Made by a program: the position numbers and the translations under genes. From assembly GCA_028712845.1 (NCBI GenBank), contig JAQTPO010000128.1, forward strand, positions 1 to 5,371: 5,371 bases of DNA, written 5' to 3'. This DNA is from Dehalococcoidales bacterium (GTDB lineage Bacteria > Chloroflexota > Dehalococcoidia > Dehalococcoidales > Fen-1064). The notes beneath the pieces were generated by a model. The model was not told the DNA's origin, searched no databases, and worked only from the letters and a program-made list of their open reading frames with translations. Position 1 is the stretch's first letter; each line of letters begins with the position of its first letter. Positions 1 through 4,317 of this stretch are shown piece after piece.

Positions 1-181
1 TGCGAAGCTCCTAATCAGGTCCCTCGAAACATATTTTAGAGAGGGGAAACCCTACGGCATCGTCCGCCTGTTTGAAGAGTGTTTTGATGGAGTCAAAACT
101 ATCATAAAGGTCTTTGCCCATACCTACGGTTTGTGAGCCCTGACCGGGGAAAACGTAAGCTACTTTTTTAGTATCGGACAC
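1..181 (-). CDS. fabD: FabD, malonyl-CoA:ACP transacylase, N-terminal part; in-frame TAG at codon 57; runs off left edge
   Basis: FabD moves malonyl from CoA to acyl carrier protein, supplying the extender unit for type II fatty-acid synthesis in the cytoplasm. The GTG start at 181 has an AAGGAG Shine-Dalgarno at 193-188, inside the end of fabK. The first residues read VSDTKKVAYVFPGQGSQTVG, and FPGQGSQ is the family's N-terminal signature. The segment continues DLYDSFDSIK and FEGPD, then meets TAG at 13-11, then continues E-L-R in the same frame to the window edge. In E. coli FabD the corresponding stretch reads GPAEEL, so TAG replaces a residue inside an otherwise aligned block. As read, the product would be 56 residues and lack the catalytic GHSxG serine region. 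Because fabD is normally essential, an assembly or read error is the plainest explanation; a true nonsense mutation, readthrough or a second copy elsewhere are alternatives. Identity is sure; intactness is not. Confidence 0.88.
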
Positions 182-183
182 AA

Positions 184-1134
184 TTATCTCCTTACTTTGA
201 AATTATTGAGGCTGGCAATCACCCGTTCCGCCTCAGCGATTGTTTCTTCAATGATGACCTTAACCGGTTTTATATCTTTTATCATGCCGGCGATTTGACC
301 TGCCAGCATCGAGCCTTCTTCAATATCTCCGTCAATCAAGCCCTGGTACATTCTGCCCTGTCCTAACAAATTCATCTCTTCTACGGATGCGCCTGCCTGC
401 TCCAGCGCCAAAAACTGCGCGGTCAGGGCGTTTTTGAGACTGCGGAGAGGTAAGCCGGTAGTTTTGCCGGTAATCACGGTTGACCGATCGGTAGCTTCCA
501 GAATCTTTTGCTTGTAGGCAGGGTGGGCAATACATTCTATGCTGCAAACGAAGCGCGTGCCCATCTGGATTCCCTGAGCGCCCAGCGCAAGGGCGGCGGC
601 AAGTCCTCTGCCATCCGCGAGACCGCCGGCGGCAATGACCGGTATCTTTACCGCATCTACTATCTGCGGTACAAGAGCGACGGTAGTGGTCTCTCCGATG
701 TGCCCGCCGGATTCCATCCCTTCTGCAACGATTGCGTCAACGCCTGCTTTTTCCATCCGTTTAGCGGCGGTTACGCTGGCAACCACCGGTAAAATTTTCA
801 TACCGGCTTGTTTGAATCGGGGAATGTAAGGTTCGGGGTTGCCGTTGCCGGTGGCAATAATGGGGATTTTTTCTTGTAGAATAACTTCGATGACTTCTTT
901 TGCATAGGGTGAAGTCAACGGGATATTGATGCCGAAAGGCTGATCGGTTTTCTGTTTGGTGAGGCGGATTTGCTGTCTGACCCAGTCCGGTTGATAATAG
1001 CCACACCCGATAATTCCCAGTGCGCCGGCATTAGCAACCGCCGAGACAAGCTCGGCGGTGCCTATATGTGCCATGCCCCCCTGAATTATCGGGTGCTTAA
1101 TGCCAAAAAGGTCACAAATTGCTGTTCTGAGCAC
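184..1134 (-). CDS. fabK: Enoyl-ACP reductase II, FMN-dependent (FabK)
   Basis: FabK reduces trans-2-enoyl-ACP to acyl-ACP with NAD(P)H and FMN, the last step of each fatty-acid elongation cycle. It replaces FabI and is insensitive to triclosan. The 316-residue protein has the usual family length and the TIM-barrel flavin fold of the nitronate monooxygenase superfamily. Visible motifs are IIQGGMA (16-22), TGNGNP (95-100), PVVASVTAAKRMEKAG (116-131), AEGMESGGHIG (137-147), PVIAAGGLADG (165-175, phosphate binding) and MGTRFV (191-196). His145 matches the conserved active-site His of Streptococcus pneumoniae FabK (His144). A nitronate monooxygenase is the alternative, but the near line-by-line match to pneumococcal FabK and the position between rpmF and fabD favour FabK. 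The start is GTG at 1134, with AAGGA about 10 bases upstream, 13 bases after the rpmF stop. An ATG at 1145 is out of frame. Confidence 0.92.
   Translation of the reverse strand: MLRTAICDLFGIKHPIIQGGMAHIGTAELVSAVANAGALGIIGCGYYQPDWVRQQIRLTKQKTDQPFGINIPLTSPYAKEVIEVILQEKIPIIATGNGNPEPYIPRFKQAGMKILPVVASVTAAKRMEKAGVDAIVAEGMESGGHIGETTTVALVPQIVDAVKIPVIAAGGLADGRGLAAALALGAQGIQMGTRFVCSIECIAHPAYKQKILEATDRSTVITGKTTGLPLRSLKNALTAQFLALEQAGASVEEMNLLGQGRMYQGLIDGDIEEGSMLAGQIAGMIKDIKPVKVIIEETIAEAERVIASLNNFKVRR
188..193 (-). promoter_or_regulatory. Shine-Dalgarno of fabD inside the 3' end of fabK
   Basis: AAGGAG reads on the minus strand six bases before the GTG at 181. It lies in the last codons of fabK, whose TAA is at 186-184. 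This fixes GTG-181 as the fabD start and suggests the two genes are translationally coupled. Confidence 0.75.
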
Positions 1135-1147
1135 AGCTTAGCCATCC

Positions 1148-1351
1148 TTAGGAGGCTTTCTTGGGTTTGGAGCTCTTGATTTTGAGCACTTCTTTACCGT
1201 CGTAGGTGCCGCAGGTCTTACAGACGCGGTGAGGCAGTTTAGGACTGTGACATTGCGGGCAATCAATGACCGCAGTAGCGGCGAGTCCTAGGTGTTGGCG
1301 TCTCTTTCCCTGTCTTGCTTTGGCGTATTTTCGCTTAGGTAGTGGTGTCAT
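1148..1351 (-). CDS. rpmF: Ribosomal protein bL32, zinc-binding form
   Basis: Large-subunit ribosomal protein L32, 67 residues. The N-terminus MTPLPKRKYAKARQGKRRQH is the basic rRNA-binding arm typical of the family. The motif CPQC (31-34), then PKLPHRVC and CKTC (44-47), gives the four cysteines of the zinc ribbon, so this is the C+ zinc-bound paralogue. A lysine-rich tail (SSKPKKAS) follows. ATG at 1351 starts one base after the stop of the DUF177 gene, whose last codons carry an AAAGGAAG Shine-Dalgarno. DUF177-rpmF pairs ahead of fatty-acid genes are a common bacterial arrangement, linking ribosome supply with membrane synthesis. The extra residue in MTPLPKRK compared with the usual MxVPKRK is minor. 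Confidence 0.96.
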   Translation of the reverse strand: MTPLPKRKYAKARQGKRRQHLGLAATAVIDCPQCHSPKLPHRVCKTCGTYDGKEVLKIKSSKPKKAS

Positions 1352-1352
1352 T

Positions 1353-1901
1353 TTACTTTCTTCCTTTGGTGCGATTTGATATCTTAACTTTATTACTATT
1401 TTTCAATTTAAGCAATTCCGACCAGCGCAGGTCGATTTTCTCTTGCTTACAGCCGCATTTCCCGAGGTTCAGGTCTTTGCCGCAGGTGGCGCACAGTCCG
1501 GCACAGCCCTCTTTACACAGGGGCTTCATCGGCATTGCCGTGACAATATATTGCCGTATTGCTTCGGTTAAGTCAAGTTCATGGTGTTCATCTATGATGA
1601 AAGCGTCCGGTTCTTCCGGCTCGGGTAGCTTGTTACCGGTGATGATGTCTATGGTGGGGAAATACTCCTCTAAGATTTTCAGAGAAAGGCGGCACGTAAT
1701 CGGTTTCAGACAGCGACTGCATGTGGTTTCGGTCTGACTGTTGAGCGTACCCTGCACGAGGATGCTGCGATTGGTGCGTATCAGCGTCAGCTCACCCTGA
1801 ACCAGGTACTGACCGGCATTATCTTCCAGTACATTATTCACCTGGAAGGTTCTTATGGAACCTACCGGTGCTTTGAGTAATTGGGCAACATTTGTCTGCA
1901 T
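1353..1901 (-). CDS. DUF177 (YceD) family protein
   Basis: YceD/DUF177 family protein. Its bacterial function is not settled; it is almost always encoded just before rpmF, and plant relatives affect 23S rRNA accumulation. The chosen ATG at 1901 begins MQTNVAQLLKAPVGSIRTF, which matches the usual family N-terminus and gives 182 residues. The frame is open to a TTG at 1982, but those 27 extra residues do not look like the family and have no Shine-Dalgarno. The site at 1901 is weak too (AGAG about 9 bases upstream). Motifs are CSRCLKP (61-67), EEYFP (78-82), an acidic stretch EPEEPDAF (94-101), LDLTEAIRQ (109-117) and a cysteine cluster CKEGCAGLCATCG (129-141) with C149 and C151. The cysteines could bind metal. 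The C-terminal IDLRWSELLKLK is also typical. First gene of the rpmF-fabK-fabD operon. Confidence 0.9.
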   Translation of the reverse strand: MQTNVAQLLKAPVGSIRTFQVNNVLEDNAGQYLVQGELTLIRTNRSILVQGTLNSQTETTCSRCLKPITCRLSLKILEEYFPTIDIITGNKLPEPEEPDAFIIDEHHELDLTEAIRQYIVTAMPMKPLCKEGCAGLCATCGKDLNLGKCGCKQEKIDLRWSELLKLKNSNKVKISNRTKGRK

Positions 1902-2000
1902 AATATTTTCTCTAAGGGATTTAAAAACTGTGCCGTCTGGATTTATCTTGGAGGGGGGAATGAGGAGCTTTCCTGCAAGCAACGACCGGGCTGTTTTTAT

Positions 2001-2027
2001 TTACACCTTATACATTATAAGGTGTAA
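2001..2027. promoter_or_regulatory. Perfect 12-bp inverted repeat over the -10 box; candidate operator
   Basis: TTACACCTTATA (2001-2012), a CAT spacer and TATAAGGTGTAA (2016-2027) form a perfect 12+3+12 dyad. It contains the whole -10 box of the fab operon promoter and reaches just past the predicted transcription start. A protein bound here would block RNA polymerase, so a homodimeric repressor is the natural reading. Most of it lies upstream of the transcript start and no T-run follows, so it is unlikely to act as an RNA terminator. The sequence does not resemble the FapR or FabT operators as I recall them. The regulator is not in this window. Confidence 0.65.
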
Positions 2028-2042
2028 GCATGGCAGAGTCAA
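2014..2042 (-). promoter_or_regulatory. Sigma-70 promoter of the DUF177-rpmF-fabK-fabD operon
   Basis: On the minus strand, TTGACT (2042-2037) and a perfect TATAAT (2019-2014) are separated by exactly 17 bases. The predicted transcription start is near 2007, leaving an untranslated leader of about 105 bases before the ATG at 1901. It is the only strong minus-strand promoter I see ahead of this gene-dense operon. The -10 box lies inside the perfect dyad at 2001-2027. Confidence 0.75.
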
Positions 2043-2244
2043 ATTTCATGATGAAGGTTCGAACCCACTACTGCCCAGTGAACACCTTGCGAACTTTTTC
2101 AGAACGCTTTCCGACTGAGAAGCGAACTCTTAGGAAACCACTATTTCCTATCTTATCATGCTGAGAAATGAGACTGGCAGTTTGTTTCCTAACGACTTCC
2201 CCCAATCGTTTTCCCCAACTCTTGGCGAACTTGGCCGACGTGTC
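2043..2244. other. Intergenic stretch without a recognisable gene; small repeats
   Basis: Together with the two promoters, this belongs to a gene-free gap from 1902 to 2299. No convincing reading frame was found: the open minus-strand frame to 2068 would start inside the toxin promoter region and resembles nothing I know. It holds a T-loop-like GGTTCGAACC palindrome (2057-2066), three copies of GCGAACT (2089, 2122, 2225) and three of TAGGAAA or its complement (2131, 2144, 2185). It may be debris of an older gene or element. Confidence 0.4.
2130..2192. repeat. Inverted repeats built on TAGGAAA/TTTCCTA
   Basis: TAGGAAA (2131-2137) pairs perfectly with TTTCCTA (2144-2150) across a 6-base loop. 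The longer TTAGGAAAC (2130-2138) also pairs perfectly with GTTTCCTAA (2184-2192). Two mutually exclusive hairpins are therefore possible. Neither is GC-rich or followed by a T-run, so a Rho-independent terminator is not supported. Role unknown. Confidence 0.4.
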
Positions 2245-2273
2245 TTGACAATATGTACATATAGATGTACACT
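2245..2273 (+). promoter_or_regulatory. Promoter and dyad operator of the toxin-antitoxin module
   Basis: A perfect TTGACA (2245-2250) is followed after 17 bases by TACACT (2268-2273). Transcription would start near 2280, about 20 bases before the toxin ATG. A 7-bp inverted repeat, TGTACAT (2254-2260) and ATGTACA (2265-2271) with an ATAG spacer, fills the region between the boxes and runs into the -10. An operator so placed fits autorepression by antitoxin or toxin-antitoxin complex, as is usual for such modules. Confidence 0.7.
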
Positions 2274-2299
2274 TATTGTTGAGTAGTAAGAGAAGAAGC

Positions 2300-2614
2300 A
2301 TGTCCTACCAGATTGAAATCACCGCGACAGCACTTGAAGCGCTAGAGACCATCACTGACCGGCGCACCCGTAGCGCCATCGTGCGTCGTATTGACGCTCT
2401 GGCGGAAGAGCCTGACAAGCTCGGGAAACCGCTGCGAGGCTGGCTGGCAGGGTTTATGAGTACACGGGCTGCCGGACAAAGGTTTAGAGTGGTATATAGA
2501 GTTAATAATAAAAAGGAACGAGTAGTCATCTATATGGTCGGGATACGCAAAGAAGGTAGCCGCCATGACGTATATGAATTAGCCGAACACCTCGTACGGC
2601 GGGGGTTGATATAG
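2300..2614 (+). CDS. RelE/ParE-superfamily toxin
   Basis: Small toxin of the RelE/ParE fold, 104 residues. RelE-type members cleave mRNA, many in the ribosomal A site, whereas ParE-type members poison gyrase; the sequence alone does not decide, but the C-terminal half looks RelE-like. It starts MSYQIEITATALEALETI, followed by a basic helix RRTRSAIVRRIDAL (21-34). The family core GKPLRGWLAGF (42-52), RFRVVYRV (61-68) and VVIYMVGIRKEG..DVYE (75-93) is present. The positive residues R61, R63, R67, R83 and K84 are candidates for RNA binding and catalysis. ATG-2300 was chosen over an in-frame start at 2276 because it gives the family N-terminus and a purine-rich AGAGAAGAAG just upstream; 2276 would lie almost on the transcription start. 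It precedes its antitoxin, the reverse of relBE, with translational coupling at the junction. Confidence 0.85.
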   Translation: MSYQIEITATALEALETITDRRTRSAIVRRIDALAEEPDKLGKPLRGWLAGFMSTRAAGQRFRVVYRVNNKKERVVIYMVGIRKEGSRHDVYELAEHLVRRGLI

Positions 2615-2618
2615 GAGG
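2612..2618 (+). promoter_or_regulatory. Shine-Dalgarno of the antitoxin, overlapping the toxin stop
   Basis: TAGGAGG contains the toxin's TAG stop and a full AGGAGG six bases before ATG-2625. It favours ATG-2625 over the second ATG at 2631 and over TTG-2619. It is much stronger than the toxin's own purine-rich site, so the antitoxin should be made in excess from the shared mRNA. Confidence 0.75.
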
Positions 2619-2624
2619 TTGGAT

Positions 2625-2906
2625 ATGACTATGACAAGGGAAACTAAAGAACTTAACACCGTGGATGCACGGCGGAAATTGACGAAACTTCCGGAAGAAT
2701 TGGGGGATAACCCGGCGACTGTAGCAGTAACCCGAAGGGGAAAACCGGTGCTGGCAATCATGACCTGGGAAGATTATCAGTCCATTCTGGAAACTCTTGA
2801 GATACTCAGCGATGATGAAGCAGTTCAGCAGCTGCGCCGCAGCATCAAAGAGGTAAAAGAGGGGAAAACAATCTCTTGGCAGGAAGCTAAAGCGCTGCTT
2901 GGTTAA
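2625..2906 (+). CDS. Phd/YefM-family antitoxin
   Basis: Antitoxin of the Phd/YefM family, 93 residues, expected to bind and neutralise the preceding RelE-like toxin and to repress the shared promoter. The N-terminal domain reads NTVDARRKLTKLPEEL (11-26), AVTRRGKPVLAIMTWEDY (34-51); the V-T-R-x-G-K-P-V-L-A-I strand is the hallmark of the Phd/YefM DNA-binding fold. The C-terminal half (SILETLEILSDDEAVQQL, then SIKEVKEGKTISWQEAKALL) is predicted helical and is the toxin-wrapping part in relatives. Usual length for the family. It starts ten bases after the toxin stop. RelE toxins paired with Phd/YefM antitoxins are well known (YoeB-YefM), but there the antitoxin usually comes first. Confidence 0.88.
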   Translation: MTMTRETKELNTVDARRKLTKLPEELGDNPATVAVTRRGKPVLAIMTWEDYQSILETLEILSDDEAVQQLRRSIKEVKEGKTISWQEAKALLG

Positions 2907-2932
2907 GTGAATAACTCTACTAGGAGTAAATC

Positions 2933-3193
2933 ATGATTGAGTTTACAGCAGCTTTAGTTCAAATAGTTAATGATATTCCCCAAAATCATATGAGAAGGAA
3001 TAACCTCGAATGGATGACTGCTGACCAATGTGCCACGCTCTTAGCTAATCGCGAAATTATGCCGGCTGGACAACCGAAACCCGGCTTCAACTTCAGGCAA
3101 ATGCTAAGAGACGGTCGAGATGGGAGAATTCCTCTTGTGGCTGGTGCTTGGCAAGCACGGCCACATACCAGATGGATTATCAGACGAGTTTAG
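2933..3193 (+). CDS. Small basic protein of unknown function
   Basis: An 86-residue protein I do not recognise. ATG-2933 has a clear AGGAG (2922-2926) six bases upstream and lies 26 bases after the antitoxin stop, with no terminator between, so it may share the toxin-antitoxin transcript. The N-terminal helix-like MIEFTAALVQIVNDI is followed by WMTADQCATLLANREIMPAG (28-46), which could be part of a helix-turn-helix. The rest is basic and glycine/arginine-rich (FRQMLRDGRDGRIPLVAGAW, RPHTRWIIRRV). There is no signal peptide or membrane segment. The basic end and possible HTH suggest nucleic-acid binding, but this is inference only. It could be a complete small protein or the surviving N-terminus of a larger gene broken by a frameshift, since another frame stays open to 3389. 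Confidence 0.6.
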   Translation: MIEFTAALVQIVNDIPQNHMRRNNLEWMTADQCATLLANREIMPAGQPKPGFNFRQMLRDGRDGRIPLVAGAWQARPHTRWIIRRV

Positions 3194-3435
3194 AATCCTT
3201 GCCAATACTGACAACCAAAGAAAAGTGAATTTTCCAGGGAATTGGTCACTGAACGAATATTATTGTACTCCCGAAAGTTGGATTCAGCAGATTTATAATC
3301 TTAAACTAAAAGCCATTTCAAACGTAGCGGTTCTGTCTATCGTCAAGTACCGCCCACCCATTTACGAACAACCAAACACTAAACTCTAGACCTTTATCAA
3401 ATTCCATTAATAAAGCCAAAAACGTAATTGGTGCA
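3194..3435. other. Intergenic stretch, nothing recognised
   Basis: This lies between the unknown small protein and the convergent membrane-protein gene. The frame +3120..3389 is open through it and reads FPGNWSLNEYYCTPESWIQQI at one point, but it resembles no family I know. No GC-rich hairpin with a T-run is present, so I cannot name a terminator for either convergent gene. Confidence 0.4.
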
Positions 3436-4077
3436 TTAAGGCAATTTGAAGACACCGAAATACCTTAATAATGACGCCAGTCCGTAATGACCCAGAAACG
3501 CAAGCACCAAAAACAGCACGGAATGTCCCAGCCAGCAGGAAATTGTAACTTTCCAGACACGAACTCGACTAATGCCCATCGTGACCAGCAGCGGCATTAA
3601 TAAAGGATTGGGGAAAATTGAAAACAAAAATACTCCTACGTTGCCCCTTCTGTTTACAAATTCTACGACACGTGGTAACTTGATCTTCTGCAAAAACTTG
3701 CCCGCCGGGCTGGAGTAAATTTTATTAGCGGGGTCTGAGATATTCAAACTCGGGAGAAAATGCCGTCCGGTGCGTGCTGTGAAATAAACCAGCATCGAGC
3801 CAATGGCGGCGCCTGAACTGGCGATAAGCCCGATTACGACCGGCTCAAATTTACTGCCGAGTGTAAACGTTAGCGCCATACAAGGTGTCGGGATAGGTAT
3901 CGGTGAACCGGCGAGAACCGCAGTAAAAAACAGCCCTAGATAAATCAGAATCTGGAATTGGCGGAGATATCTCCAATAGCGAATCAGCAGAACACACACG
4001 CCAATGGTCGCTATTATCAGTGCTATCCATACACCAGTGTTAAAGACCCTCTTTTTTCTCTCTATTTCCTTTTCCAT
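3436..4077 (-). CDS. VTT-domain (DedA-like, TVP38/YdjX type) inner-membrane protein
   Basis: Integral membrane protein of 213 residues, related to the VTT/SNARE-associated family that includes DedA, YdjX and TVP38. Members with known roles act in lipid scrambling or undecaprenyl-phosphate recycling; no substrate can be assigned here. After a charged cytoplasmic start (MEKEIERKKR) come hydrophobic segments at about 14-34, 42-60, 66-102, 147-167 and 176-198. The family features are AGSPIPIPTP (56-65, re-entrant loop with prolines), a Gly/Ala-rich ASSGAAIGSMLVYFTARTGR (86-105), then RRGNVGVFLFSIFPNPL (143-159) and CWLGHSVLF (181-189). The FPNPL motif stands where relatives have an I/F-P-N/G-P loop. 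ATG-4077 has only a weak CCGGAA before it. It is monocistronic as far as seen, divergent from the amidohydrolase gene. Confidence 0.75.
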   Translation of the reverse strand: MEKEIERKKRVFNTGVWIALIIATIGVCVLLIRYWRYLRQFQILIYLGLFFTAVLAGSPIPIPTPCMALTFTLGSKFEPVVIGLIASSGAAIGSMLVYFTARTGRHFLPSLNISDPANKIYSSPAGKFLQKIKLPRVVEFVNRRGNVGVFLFSIFPNPLLMPLLVTMGISRVRVWKVTISCWLGHSVLFLVLAFLGHYGLASLLRYFGVFKLP

Positions 4078-4092
4078 GAATATTCCGGACCG

Positions 4093-4117
4093 ATAGTATT
4101 ACTAAATTATATACTAT
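4093..4117. promoter_or_regulatory. 7-bp inverted repeat flanking the -10 box; possible operator
   Basis: ATAGTAT (4093-4099) and ATACTAT (4111-4117) are perfect inverted copies, 18 bp centre to centre, on either side of the -10 box for the membrane-protein gene. The spacing fits a dimeric repressor, but the AT content makes this weak. Confidence 0.3.
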
Positions 4118-4134
4118 GTCATAATATTTTTTAA
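4106..4134 (-). promoter_or_regulatory. Candidate promoter of the membrane-protein gene
   Basis: A perfect TATAAT (4111-4106, minus strand) lies 17 bases after TTAAAA (4134-4129), a 4/6 match to the -35 box. It would start transcription near 4099, about 20 bases before the ATG at 4077. The surroundings are very AT-rich, which makes chance matches likely. Confidence 0.45.
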
Positions 4135-4259
4135 CTTTTACTTACCTGATTTGTTGAATATGCCTGCAATCAGATGTGACGGTCTTGATTTCCTTGTATC
4201 CAGGGATAGATGTATAATGATGTACAAATTGTTCTCGAATTACAATATTAACACTCTGC

Positions 4260-4297
4260 TTAAGGTCGGGAGAAGTATATAGTATATTTAACCTTAA
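4260..4297. promoter_or_regulatory. Inverted repeat and weak promoter before the amidohydrolase
   Basis: TTAAGGT (4260-4266) and ACCTTAA (4291-4297) are perfect inverted repeats 31 bp apart, about three helical turns, which would suit a looping or tetrameric regulator. Between them, TATATT (4283-4288) lies 17 bases after TTAAGG (4260-4265), a poor -35. A TATAAT at 4213-4218 is an alternative -10 but lacks a -35 at good distance. An activator-dependent promoter is possible. Confidence 0.3.
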
Positions 4298-4317
4298 AAT
4301 AAAAAGAGGTGAAGGCA

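Noticed and set aside
1902..1982. N-terminal extension of the DUF177 protein to a TTG at 1982
   Set aside because: No ribosome site, and the extra 27 residues do not look like the family, whereas MQTNVAQLLKAPVG at 1901 does.
1988..2078. Possible tRNA gene ending at the GGTTCGAACC motif
   Set aside because: T-stem does not pair beyond two bases, no D-arm or anticodon stem can be drawn, and the region is occupied by the promoter and its dyad.
2068..2301. Minus-strand 77-residue open frame across the gap before the toxin gene
   Set aside because: It would start in the toxin's ribosome-site region, begins with a low-complexity leucine run read from promoter DNA, has no Shine-Dalgarno and resembles no family.
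3392..3415. CTTTAT/ATAAAG hairpin as a terminator between convergent genes
   Set aside because: Only six A/T-rich pairs with a 12-base loop and no T-run on either strand.
4206..4232. Resemblance of ATAGATGTA...GATGTACAAATTGTT to the toxin-antitoxin promoter (2261-2280)
   Set aside because: The match is short and broken by gaps, with no toxin or antitoxin remnant beside it, so chance in AT-rich DNA is likelier than a duplicated promoter.
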